Below, one piece after another: positions 33,901-43,794 of a stretch of DNA of 64,000 nt. Source of the DNA: Romanomermis culicivorax (Eukaryota; Nematoda; Enoplea; Mermithida; Mermithidae); NCBI GenBank assembly GCA_963922205.1, contig CAWUHX010000008.1:150282-214281 (forward strand), read 5' to 3'. A model generated the notes under the pieces. The model worked only from the letters and a program-made list of their open reading frames with translations. It had not been told where the DNA came from and made no database searches. The position numbers and the translations under genes were made by a program. Each line of letters begins with the position of its first letter. Position 1 is the first letter of the stretch.

Positions 33901-36900
33901 CCTATGGTACATTCAAGTCCTGAAGAGGATCAATACCCCAGGATCTGCCAATTAGGTATAGTGGTTCCAGTGGTATCATGTACGAAAGTATACGTACCAC
34001 ACGGAACTGATGTGCTTATTAAGGCAAGATTATGGGAACGGTCGTCTAAAACAGATCTCAATTGTTTGGTCATAGATGGAAATAAAGAAGAAAAGAAATT
34101 CAGAGTTGATAGCACACTGGTTGATGGTAAATGGAAAGACTTTGTTCTGATGATTTCGAATAATATGGGTTCCGGATGCCAATTGCAACCTAATCAGGTT
34201 TTAGGCTACTGTGACTCATTATTACAAGAAAATTCAGGAGTATCAGAAGCACAAAGCACGAGTTGTGGGATATTTAGTGTTGAAGATAATTTTAATGCCA
34301 CTCCCAGAATGTCTGTGCATGATGCATTGGCATTTAGGGAAGCGCTATATAAAATGATCTCCAAGGCTGATATCGATGAGGAATTAAAGGAAACAGCTGT
34401 AGCAAAACTGTCTAAATACAGGGATGTTTTCAGCTTACCCAATGATCCCTTAACTACAACACTGTATCTTACGTGCAAAATTGATACTGGTAATGCAATG
34501 CCAGTGGCAAAACATTATTACAGAGCTCCCATTAACCAAAGATCAGGGATTAGAGCTCAAGTCAAAGACATGTTAGATAAAAGAGTTATTGAACCCAGCC
34601 GGTCACCGTGGGCTGCGCCACTTTTCCTAGTTGGGAAAAAGGACGGTTCCACGAGACCAGTTGTGGATTTCAGAGGTATAAATGAGGTTACTAAGGATGA
34701 TAGGTACCCTATACCTAGAATGGATGATTATTTGGATTGTCTAGGTAATGCCAAATTTTATACCACCTTGGATCTAAAGTCTGGATATTGGCAAGTCCCA
34801 CTTGAGGAGAGTAGCAAGGAGAAAACTGCATTTATATGTCAGGAAGGCCTATATCAGTGTAAAGTTATGCCTTTGGGACTTAAAAATGCACCTGCAGAGT
34901 TTCAAAGAATGATGAAGAGAGTGTTGCAGGGTCTAGTCTGGAGAGTCTGTTTGATGTATATTGATGATATCATTGTGTTCTCCAAGACTTATGAAGAACA
35001 TTTGGAGAATTTAGAATTGGTCTTGCAAGCTCTTCGAAAAGCAAAGCTAACACTTGAACCGGAGAAGTGCGAATTTCTTCCAAAAACTGTTCATTTTCTT
35101 GGACACATACTGGACGAAAATGGAATCTCACCAGATCCGAAAAAAGTGAAGGCTATTATGGAATTGGAATTTCCCAATAGTGTTAAGGGTATGCAACGAT
35201 TTCTGAGGATACTACAATGGTGTAAGAAATTTATCCCAAACCTTGCAAATCTTTCAGAACGGTTGTATAAGCTTATGGCTACGGGAAAGAAGAAGTTCCA
35301 AGCAACAGATGAACATCGCCAAGCGTTTGAGAAACTGAAAAAAGCACTCACCTCAGTGCCATTTCTACGGTATCCTGTTTTGGATGGAGCTGCTGAGTTC
35401 ATTCTCCAAACAGATGCCAGTGGAACCGCACTGGGAGCAGTACTTTATCAGAAGACTAAAGATGACCAATGGGTAATAGCCTATAGCAGCCGAATCCTTA
35501 AGGAAGACGAGAGGAAGTGGTGTGCTACAGAGCGAGAATGTCTAGCGGTTGTCTATGGTCTTAAAGTTTACCGGCACTATTTGTTTGGACAAAAAGTACT
35601 GATCAAAACTGATCATAAACCTCTTTTATCTATGAAAGTTAATACTCAAACTAATGATAAGTTGAAAAGATGGTATTCCATTATAAATCAATTTAATCAT
35701 AGGTTGGAGTATGTGCCCGGTAGACAAAACGCAATGGCCGATTTTCTCTCAAGAAAAGATGAACCCGAAGACGCTAAGGACAAAAACCCACCAAAATGGG
35801 AATATGTCTTCAAAATTCAATTTCGTAATTTTGGAACTCAAACCAATGAAGTTGAAACCCAAATATTGGTACAACAATTTCAGAGGATGAGGGACGAAGA
35901 AGTTGAAAGTCGAGACGAAAAAATTGTCCCCAAGCAGACCGAGGAATTGACGGATATCCAGGAACTGACGGTAACAAAGGACAATATTGCACCAACTACC
36001 AAAGATGTATTGCAGAGCAGAAATGAAATGCAGAAGCTTACGGTAGTTGATGCAGTCACAACTAGAAGACAAGCAAAACTTCAGGATCAAAGTGCACAAA
36101 ATCAAGAACAGGGTACATCTGTACCCAATGATCCTGAAAACATTGCTTGGCTTTTCCCGAATAGAGAAAAAGAGTTTGAAGAGGTGAAGGAAGGAGAAAA
36201 GGAAGAAAAGGATGATGATAAGATCGATTATCCAATTGATCTAAATGTTATCGCTCAATTGCAAAAAGAAGACACTAATCTTACCCCAATTTGGGAAAGA
36301 TTAGGGGTCAAAAGCACTACGAAGTATCATAGTGGATTCTATGAGGATAACGGAGTTCTTTATAGGGAAACTAAGGGACGTGGCCATGATCAGATCGTGG
36401 TCCCGAATTCCCTCAGAGACAGCATTCTTCACCAATATCACGGAGCCGTTATAATGACACATCAAGGGTTCAAAAGAACTCTGGGTATTGTCAAACAGCA
36501 GTTCTGGTGGCCTGGCGTTGAAAAAGATGTCAGAAATTGGTTGAAGTTTTGTCCTGTCTGCCAAGTGGCTACTCCCGGTAAAAGCTCCATATCCCCATTG
36601 ATACCCATTATACCCGAGGGTCCCTTCGATATTGTGTCTGTGGACATAGTAGGGATTGCTCCCTTGAGGGAACGTCGCCCATATGTCATTGTCTTTCAGG
36701 ATTATTTCACTAAATGGGTTGAAGCTATATTGATTCCTGATCAGACGGCTGAAACCATAGTGGATGCATTCTTAGAGCATGTGATATTTAGGCACGGTAC
36801 CCCAAGAAAACTTCTTAATGACAACGGATCTGGATTTAATTCAGATCTTATGAATGCAGTCTGTAAACTGTTAGAGTGCAGAAAAATTTTCACAACAGCA

Positions 36901-37578
36901 TACCACCCACAGGTTAATGGTATGGTTGAGAGATTTAACCAAACTCTAATAAAGCAGCTGCGAAAAGTTGCAATTGAGGATAACAATAAATGGCCAAGGT
37001 ACCTCAGTGCAGTGGTATTTGCATATAATGCCACACCTCACGCAGCAGCGAAATGCTCGCCATTTTCACTGCTGCGGGGGCATGAAGCAAATTTTGGTAT
37101 CAATTTCACTGCTGCTCTTAGAATAGTCATGCCTAATGACTATGAGGCTTATAAGTATGTTTTGGCTACCCATCTTACAAATTTGTACGAAAGTATTGCC
37201 GAAAACATACAAAAAGCCGCTAAGGACAGCAAGAAATATTTTGATAACAAAATTAAAACTTCTGGTTTTAAAAATCAAGATTGGGTTCTGTTGAAAGTAG
37301 ACAGACAGAAAAAATTGGAGTTACCTTGGCAAGGACCATATATCATCATCAATGATAAAAGATTGAAAGACAATGTGCTCACAATAGCGCATTGGAACAA
37401 CCCGCTTAAAAAGCAGGTCGTATCGGCAAGTAGGCTAAAACACTATCGATACGAAGGTACCAGATGGTCTCGACACGAAATGTCGCAGGTCTTCCGGGAT
37501 ACTCCAGTTAACGCAACTGGAAATCCCGCCGAGACCGAGGATCATCCGGTCGTTGATTCTGTGTCTAAAAATTTTTAG
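30994..37578 (+). CDS. gag-pol: Gag-Pol polyprotein (protease, RT, RNase H, integrase)
   Basis: A single frame with no frameshift or stop. It is open from the LTR junction, but the first ATG is at 30994, 92 bases past the PBS start (2194 codons). Residues below count from the open frame at 30901. Gag has a charged coiled-coil near 185-235 and a core near 355-520 shared with the nested element. Its knuckle is CRYHRNNSHDTSEC (C-X2-H-X4-H-X4-C, near 672). Protease LVDTGAQ is near 878. RT has LDLKSGYWQVPL and YIDDIIVF (near 1352). RNase H TDASGTALGAVLY is near 1504. Integrase has its zinc motif ending CPVCQ (near 1884), then D (VDIVG), D (NDNGSGFN) and E (VERFNQ). A C-terminal GPF/Y-type WQGPYII follows; no chromodomain is seen. 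RT and integrase order after RNase H places it in Ty3/gypsy. All catalytic motifs look intact. Confidence 0.95.
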   Translation: MSKNAEDLASGTTLPRTPPGVRHEESDKSFPLPVVSNTTSKRKGSDSSAISQRAEVKLDPVSAPTSVAPIMATNNINNMATAKEILTAEDRDAQLLAPIDRRPKLAEDHIDPFDQFREERFRRPRQRFDTYHREYINKNLDNIRDDYGHDPLDDLRLEMSQKDDEIRRLNVKIDKMADSMVGVQGLLERFVLDQKERDIRVSMTTDRPLQTQDMCRTLPTTSATCIANDQRLRQMEADESEQKFIVKPAVKSKVSTEKRVTEPLAVREQASDIVAQFFQEADEEAAGSHKESKHTTSKHKRSKKSTRGNSSDSDDSSVDGLEPTVSDIVKAVKPKLLLDDMTETQVLSFLNDLEAEFTSETTDKMKLAALRALSKGVPKATAKRFKSYEKARRKLLKVQAPDSNVGMQTRELMNIKQEFDEAPVKFLKRISVLVDRLYPNKTEEFRDRFIIDTFLYKASEEYQMELLDQREKYETWHDLAEDVHKIDKQNTAAYKKRGTPESPIVINEVTMGEGQAEVAHVGRNKFGNAPQRQFQNKAMRQQARREKQAPILVSEKKDSDTSIEENNSQGTQMATTPQKGKEPEEPSSDSVLAKLSQEIAKLAQCYQEISQKTDAKLNEISAKVNKGKPQKPGGNEFRKPYCRYHRNNSHDTSECKTLQWKNAQGCNRDNRYGGNRGFRQQFGGFRGGGAHAVGYYGDTMDYDTYQRFIDYQNRLWNEQLYMAPQLPAPSQQLMITAPPQGQVKISNPSPSVQAISSSQPSTSSQTELGSAGGVNSIATTGQGVSEMKWPGVLKCAMMKEDYSKVTKAFKHGIIPNQEERLRFSKFPRTLPFHINVTVCNTNTKALVDTGAQCSVMSSWFLKEAFDEEYTRYPEILKVTVADGAVVHAHGYIQFKMHCEFGVFLVKAIIIPNAEENLIIGTDFLAHPDVGAMIDFGKGIMKLNGVEKAISVVPKDHASHIQAIDCIGEAPMVHSSPEEDQYPRICQLGIVVPVVSCTKVYVPHGTDVLIKARLWERSSKTDLNCLVIDGNKEEKKFRVDSTLVDGKWKDFVLMISNNMGSGCQLQPNQVLGYCDSLLQENSGVSEAQSTSCGIFSVEDNFNATPRMSVHDALAFREALYKMISKADIDEELKETAVAKLSKYRDVFSLPNDPLTTTLYLTCKIDTGNAMPVAKHYYRAPINQRSGIRAQVKDMLDKRVIEPSRSPWAAPLFLVGKKDGSTRPVVDFRGINEVTKDDRYPIPRMDDYLDCLGNAKFYTTLDLKSGYWQVPLEESSKEKTAFICQEGLYQCKVMPLGLKNAPAEFQRMMKRVLQGLVWRVCLMYIDDIIVFSKTYEEHLENLELVLQALRKAKLTLEPEKCEFLPKTVHFLGHILDENGISPDPKKVKAIMELEFPNSVKGMQRFLRILQWCKKFIPNLANLSERLYKLMATGKKKFQATDEHRQAFEKLKKALTSVPFLRYPVLDGAAEFILQTDASGTALGAVLYQKTKDDQWVIAYSSRILKEDERKWCATERECLAVVYGLKVYRHYLFGQKVLIKTDHKPLLSMKVNTQTNDKLKRWYSIINQFNHRLEYVPGRQNAMADFLSRKDEPEDAKDKNPPKWEYVFKIQFRNFGTQTNEVETQILVQQFQRMRDEEVESRDEKIVPKQTEELTDIQELTVTKDNIAPTTKDVLQSRNEMQKLTVVDAVTTRRQAKLQDQSAQNQEQGTSVPNDPENIAWLFPNREKEFEEVKEGEKEEKDDDKIDYPIDLNVIAQLQKEDTNLTPIWERLGVKSTTKYHSGFYEDNGVLYRETKGRGHDQIVVPNSLRDSILHQYHGAVIMTHQGFKRTLGIVKQQFWWPGVEKDVRNWLKFCPVCQVATPGKSSISPLIPIIPEGPFDIVSVDIVGIAPLRERRPYVIVFQDYFTKWVEAILIPDQTAETIVDAFLEHVIFRHGTPRKLLNDNGSGFNSDLMNAVCKLLECRKIFTTAYHPQVNGMVERFNQTLIKQLRKVAIEDNNKWPRYLSAVVFAYNATPHAAAKCSPFSLLRGHEANFGINFTAALRIVMPNDYEAYKYVLATHLTNLYESIAENIQKAAKDSKKYFDNKIKTSGFKNQDWVLLKVDRQKKLELPWQGPYIIINDKRLKDNVLTIAHWNNPLKKQVVSASRLKHYRYEGTRWSRHEMSQVFRDTPVNATGNPAETEDHPVVDSVSKNF

Positions 37579-38808
37579 CGGAAAATGCCGTATACATGTA
37601 TTTTATGTGAATAAAATTTTTATTTTTTGTGTTATTTAACAGATTTATATTCGTTTAATACCTTTCTTAAATTTTGGGTAGCGAAGGGTCAAATTTTCAG
37701 AATAATATTGTTAATTTGTACAACCGACGCTAAAATTTTTGGATTACATTTTGGGAGGTTTACCACCAATTTTCATTTTCAATTTCAAAAGTCGTGTTTT
37801 TCTTGTGCTCCGCGTCGCACAAAATTTTCGGAACAAATTTTTTCGTCCAGCCCAAGGACCCGATAAAATTATTTTCGGTAATTCCGTATATTGTATCGAT
37901 ATTGAAGTAACGATAAGTGTTCTTTAACATTTTGTTTACTTTAGAAGATACAACGCGGAATTTTAGAAAAAATTTTCTAAAAATTTTGCAAATGTCGAAA
38001 TTAGGCGTTGCACCTTTCGCGCGAAATTATTGCGCACACGCCGACCACGTTAAGGCGGGCCAACCCCAAGGCCGCCAAAACAATCGTTATTTTTTGACCG
38101 ACGGTAAGTTTTTATTTAATTATTTCTTGGTATGTGGGACGAATTCCCCCATTTAGGTGTCTTAGGAATGATTTCTTCACGCTCAATTTTCTGAATGGGC
38201 CAACCAAGGGGAAAACGAGTTCGAAGAAAAGTTTCTAAAAATGTTAGGATAGGTGAAAAGAAAAAACCTAATGGATTTACGGCCCTAAAAAGCCAAAGTC
38301 TAATGGTTTTTACCTTGGATCCGATTCCGAAGCATTTAAATTTTGGTTTTATTAAAGCCCCTGGTTTACTAAATTTATTTCTTGAATTAATTAAAACCTT
38401 AATTGGTTATTTATTCACTATTTAATTTTGGTACCGAGGCGTGAAGTTATCGCTAGGGTAAGTGGTAAATCGATGGCAGCTGACGTCGAGAAGCGAAAGG
38501 TGGTGCAAATGTGAGGTTCCTGAAAAATTGGTGTAGCATTTGCGGCAATCACTGGGCCTGCTTACTTTATGACTTTGACACCTAACCTCACTTATTAATT
38601 TATTTTTCCCCACGCTAAATCTTTTTCCTAATTTGGTGCCGGCCAAAGTTGATTATTTATTTGGTGGTGGTGGCCTAATGCCTGATTTATAAAGGGTCAA
38701 GGGGCAAATTCTTTTTGATTTTTAGACTACAACATCAAGCGTCTGGTCCGCGTCAGAGAAATCGAACAGTGGTTCGCCGGTGCGATGGGTTATTGGCCGC
38801 AATGACCA
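37579..38808 (+). other. Gap between Gag-Pol and ORF2, with candidate splice acceptor
   Basis: About 1.2 kb without a long frame. A pyrimidine-rich stretch ending in TTTTTAG at 38719-38725 looks like a 3' splice site. After it the ORF2 frame is open for 25 codons (YNIKRLVRVREIEQWF...), then meets TGA at 38803-38805, two codons before the ORF2 ATG. This would suit a spliced ORF2 mRNA, as for env genes of retroviruses, but the donor is not identified. Confidence 0.4.
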
Positions 38809-41110
38809 ATGGAACCTGAACGGGTTCACGGCGGCAACGTCGAACCGATCCTGAAGCAATTGGCCACAAGCCAGTTTCGGGGGCTAGGCGTTGTCGGATT
38901 CGACGTAGAAAAGGTCAAGAAGACCGAGGTATGTATAATACCTTATAAGGTAGCGATCCAGAACCCGGAAGGGAAAGAGTTCGCTAGGCTGGTGTCATTT
39001 GCACACATAGATGGTTCCAGCTTTGTGATCGACCTTACAACATTGAAGCCGCAGGAATGGGATCTTTTGATTTCATTCCTGGCATCGGTGGATCGTTTCT
39101 TGGTCGGTTTCAAAGTTGTGGACGATCTGGTTGCAATTTTGAAGGTCTACGGATCCGGGTCAGGGGCCTCGGCTCATGATAAGACGAAAATTATACAGGC
39201 CCGTATACTCCAAGGATTTGGAAAATATTGGGACTGTGAAATTTGCGTCAGATTGATGACGGGGCCCATGGCCAATCACGCTCGTGATCTAGGATTGTGT
39301 CCTGAAAACCTTGGGTTAAAAGGACTTTTCACCGAATTTTACTTGGCTGATGTCGGCAAATACCAATGTGACTTCGGTGACAAAAAGATTCGAGAAAAGT
39401 TCTTGGCCCCCAAGATTCAAGACACAGAAATTGTGTATGCTGGCCTGGACGCCTATTATTCAATTGCCGTATTTTTAGGGTTCTTTCACTACGGGTTTTG
39501 CGGTGAATTGAGTGGGGTTACGGCAACGTACCCCCATGATATTGTATCGCCGGCCCAAGTGAAGACCTTGGCCTTCCGCTTTTATACGGTGTACTCTCAA
39601 GACCTAACGGGGTTCGAGGATCGAAACTTCGTAGATGAGAAAGACATCGTAAAGAGGCAGTTGTTCAAGGTCTACCATATGATGCGGCAAGAGGTAATGG
39701 CCAGGTGGGCTACACAATTTCATAATGACTTGCCAGAATATTTGTGTCCTGTGGATATTAAAAATCCCGCTAAAGCTACGGTCCACACTTTACTGTCTCC
39801 GGTTTATCCCAAGGCGCTAAAAGCTGGTCCAAGCAAAAAGAAAACAAATCAGTGGGAAGACGTAAGTGATCCGGAGGACATGGATACAATGGAACAACAG
39901 GTCAATTGGACAAACGAGGTGATAAACCGACTGCATACAGAAATGTTGCAAGGGGTTTCATTTTTCAAATTGACGGATCCTGTGGATGTTGTATGGTATA
40001 TCACAGCCGGTCTTGCCATGAATAAGACTCCTCGACAGGACTGGTCGAAGCAGCTTCAATCGTTTCAACTCGGAACGGACTGCTACGAACCAGTGGAAAT
40101 CGACACCCGTATGGCTAAGTACGACAGGGATCACTGGATGGCGGACTTGAGGAATTACGAGCATGTCATGGACTCAACGAAGTTTCCTGCATTGGAAAAG
40201 GCATGCAACCTAATTCCTCTACCATTCTTTGTTTTCTGGCCTCATAGCCGTGCCGAGTACAATTACATACTGAGGGAATTATTGAATTATAATTTCCTCA
40301 AGTCCTACTCGAAGGAGGATGCAGAGTTAATAAAGAAGATGGCATGGAAGACTGATGACAGGGTTTTACAGAATTACGACATAGTAGCATCCTTACTGCC
40401 AATGGAACCTGAACATGCTGTAAAAGGCAAAAGGGTTACGACCTGGCAAAATAGGTTTGGTTTTATGCCTATTCAGTTGCGCTTGCGCAACAAAATAGGT
40501 TCTCCAATTTCGACGGAAAAAGCAAAGGACAATATTACCCATAACAAGGATTATTGGGCCAACTGCTTTTTCTACGTCAGATTCTACTATGCGGAATTTG
40601 GTAGTAAAACCCCGTCACTGCGATATGGCCTATCACCAGACACGCCTACTCTTCAGACGGGTCAGATCAGATGTATACCGGCTGATTATCCGTTGTATAC
40701 TTTTGAATTTCCTGAAAAGTGTATTCACCGGAGGCCTCTGCCGTCGGAATTACCTATGGTTACCTATTCATATGGTAATCAAACCAAACAATCCGATTTC
40801 AGGACGAAATCCGATATACTAGACCCTGGTAATGAACCCAGAGTTCAAACGGGTCTAGTGGACGAGGACGTCATGGAATTGGAAAGTGAGGATGAGGATG
40901 ATTCCACACTCCTGGGAGAGGAAAGCTGCAAGGAGGTTGACGACAAAGACGCATTATTGTATATTTCGATCGCCGACCCCCAAGTAGCCGAATCTGCGAT
41001 GACAGCATCCTCTGTCACGCAGTTGCAACCGCAACCACAAGTTGTGACGCAGCTGCAGACGGAAATGCTGCCACCACCGCCTGGCTTACCTACGCCACAA
41101 GTGATACAAA
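38809..41110 (+). pseudogene. ORF2 5' part: DEDDy 3'-5' exonuclease domain protein, cut by nested insertion
   Basis: From ATG at 38809, 767 codons are open before the nested element starts. Residues 20-225 show the RNase D/WRN-type exonuclease fold signature. Exo I is GFDVE (Asp32, Glu34), Exo II VGFKVVDDLVAIL (Asp106) and Exo III YAGLDAYYSI (Tyr210, Asp214), preceded by LGLKGLF. All five DEDDy positions are kept. Such enzymes remove 3' nucleotides from DNA or RNA using two metal ions. Residues 230-640 match nothing I know. The end is acidic, then Pro/Gln-rich (LPPPPGLPTPQ). Its place after pol is where env usually lies, but no signal peptide or membrane segment is seen. The start of ORF2 looks more GC-rich than Gag-Pol, possibly a sign of acquisition. 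The last ~37 codons of the longer open frame are LTR sequence. Confidence 0.82.
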
Positions 41111-41670
41111 TGTTATGTTTATATCTCTCTGCTTATGTCAAAAGACGTCAGCAATATAACTCAAGTCCTATTGGCTTGTATCTAATTGACTACTGTAGGT
41201 CACTCAAAGGAGCTTCCTATTAGTAATCAACTAAACACAGTGCAACAGTTCTCAAGCAGAAATAAACACAACCTTCAGTTGCTATACAGCAACTGGAATC
41301 CAACAGCTTGCACCTGAAAAACTACCAGAATACTCCAGAGAACCTTACCCAATAGTTCTCGTAAAAGTCGGGGATGTGAGAGGCTGCTGCAGAAAGGTAT
41401 ATAGGCCCAATATAAATCTCGATTGCCACCAAACAATCGATAAATAAACACCAATCATCCGTCCCACTTTATTGGCGTAAAAGGACAATAACAAAGGCTG
41501 GCGGATGGGGGGCTCGCACAAAATAAACATAAAATTATAAGAATGATGAATGATCATAACGTATCACATATTGCCTTATAAAGGCAGTCATGCCCACGTA
41601 ATGACGCCTTCTCCCCATTTTCACAATTTGCATGGAAGGGATGCCTGCTACCGTAAGTGCATCCCCAACA
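41111..41670 (-). repeat. Outer LTR (3' LTR by element orientation)
   Basis: 560 bp. Differs from the LTR at 50901-51458 by a cluster near its left end (2-bp indel and 6 substitutions in about 20 bases) and about 8 scattered substitutions. Confidence 0.92.
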
Positions 41671-42127
41671 TCCCTCGGGCCTTGAAACTGACCAACGGGA
41701 GGTGAAGAAGGAAACCGTGATCAGGACTTTTACCTTTTACAGTGTGACCTACTACTGGATCCCAACTCCATAAAAGATTATGATCCGACCCCGAAGGGTG
41801 TACGGGTCATAACCATCCTGACCTGACCCCGAAGGGTGTACGGGTCAAGACAACCTCCAACGTCAAGTCTTTTACAAGGTTACCCAGGTCTGTCCACTAA
41901 GATGCTGCGGCACGATTGATCATTGATCCAGCATCTGACGGATCGACGACTCTGCGCCGGCTTGACTTTCCCTGGCTCCGCCAGCGTGCCTTGAGGCTCC
42001 TAGGTACCTTCCTCCACAGTCGATCATTTCGTCCCATTGAGTGATGTGGAGTGTCTTTGGTAGCAGGTCCATATATCCTGCACAATTGCGTTGTTATCAT
42101 CTTTCCCGCCAGTGTAGTAGGTGACAT
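41671..42127 (-). repeat. Conserved 3' module of the nested element, copy 1
   Basis: In complement this matches 53590-54040 of the host element, including a near-identical ~90-bp core (AAAGACACTCCACATCACTC onward) and two GACCC..GGGTC hairpins (41787-41808, 41825-41846). It lies between gag and the 3' LTR in both elements. It ends at a short purine-rich GAGGGA before the LTR. Confidence 0.8.
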
Positions 42128-42372
42128 TTTTGAATTTAAAAAATCTAAATAAAATAGACATCAAATCACATGAAAAACAATGAAAGTATTAAAATACGAA
42201 TAATTTGAAATCAAGAATAAATGTGTGATGTACACATAAATGAATTTTAAAAGATCAACAGCAAATCAAAAAGTGTTTTGAAATTTGGATTTGAAAATTT
42301 ATGAATTTTGAATGAAAAGTTAATAAAATTGAATGAAAATTTGAATTCTTGGCCAAAATTGTTGCGGTTAAA

Positions 42373-42462
42373 TTACTGCTGTTGTCCACCGCCTTTAAAC
42401 TGCTGCTGTATCCTGGTATCTGTGACCTTATTTTCAGCTTGGTTATGCCATTCTAGCTCCAT
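42373..42462 (-). pseudogene. Relic of the ORF2 C-terminus, copy 1
   Basis: On the minus strand a short frame ending QQQFKGGGQQQ and TAA matches the host ORF2 ending GQQQGGGQQQ and TAA, and the similarity continues past the stop (TTTA.CCGC.A.AATTTTGG). Stops appear just upstream. The nested family therefore once had ORF2 or derives from an element that did. Confidence 0.6.
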
Positions 42463-43794
42463 AGCCTATTTTCTGGTGTACACTTCAACCTTTCAACATG
42501 AGCAGTTTTCTATCTTCCATGAGTTCAAAATTCTATGTGATCCAGACTTCAGTCGAAACATCGAGTTCCCTAAGCAACCATAGTTACTATGCAGAGTCCT
42601 ATTGGTTTGATGCGATCATCTGGTCACAAATGGGGTCATTGCTGCTTTGCAGGTATACCTGCAGTTACAGCTTGACTTACCATAAACATGAATAACTATC
42701 GTTTAGATTTGACTCAAATCTGTATGGACATATACACATCACTTTCCACCATGAACAACTTTAATGCGGGGGAAAATTGTGATTTGTAGGTGCCATAGTC
42801 ACAGAATTTGGTTGGCTAGTAAGAAAATAAGGAGAATGCCACCTTTACGGATACCCACACTCAATCCAAACTCTTACCACTCGACTGCAGTGTCTCTGTC
42901 CAACATTCTATTGACAACTCCATGCCTCCGAATTCCAAAAATTGATTTTGATAGATCCCTTTCAGGTTCAATTTTGAAATTAGAAAATTTGAAAGCAAGG
43001 GCTTTAAACATATAACACAATGCAAATGGTTTGGTCAGTGACAAAATTTAAAGTTCTGGCATTTCTGCCGTGACTCTTTAATTTCATCTTGACTATTCCA
43101 TAGCATACTCCATCTGATACACTTCATTTCTCATTTGCCCTTTGGTCGCCCATTAAGCAGTATGAGCATGAAGTCATCATTCCCATAGCACCTAAAATGG
43201 ACTGACTCTTCCCGCTGGAAAAATTCAAAAAATAAACTCACCATCAGCATAGAAAAGACAATTGAATTTATTGCCGATATCCTGGCTGACTTGCCTGATG
43301 TGCTCGTCCAATACAATTTTTTTCATGATCGAGCAAATTGTTCACTCGTTTTTAAATTTGGAAAAAATCTAAATTTCTAAAAATTTCTAATGACAAAATT
43401 AAGGCAGTAAGACAATCTTGAAAAATTTGAGAGTTGAAAAGAAAAAAAAAAAAAAATTGATTTTGAGTGCAGAAATATTTAAAAATTTGAAGTGTAACAA
43501 TACAAAAATAAAATGCAAAAATATTATGCAGCTGTGTCAACTGCATGAACTGCCGTAAGGTGCTGTTCCTCCTTTCAGATGATTATGGCACCTTTGGCAT
43601 TCATATCACCTTTCACCATCAAAGTTCCTTTTGAACATGAATACCTCATTTACCTTGAGGTGATTTATTTCCAAATCACAATTCTCAGTTCTTTCAAAAA
43701 TCATCTGATCTCATAACTTCTGAGGTTGTTTTACCATATTCAGGTGTTCAACTTCTTCTGTTTGAGTCCAATTTGACTTGAAGTGAACTTCGAA
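42463..43794 (-). other. Degenerate interior, no gene, copy 1
   Basis: About 1.3 kb between gag and the ORF2 relic with stops in all frames, plus an A-run at about 43440. No pol or exonuclease motif is recognised. The same sequence recurs at 47357-48688. Confidence 0.5.
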
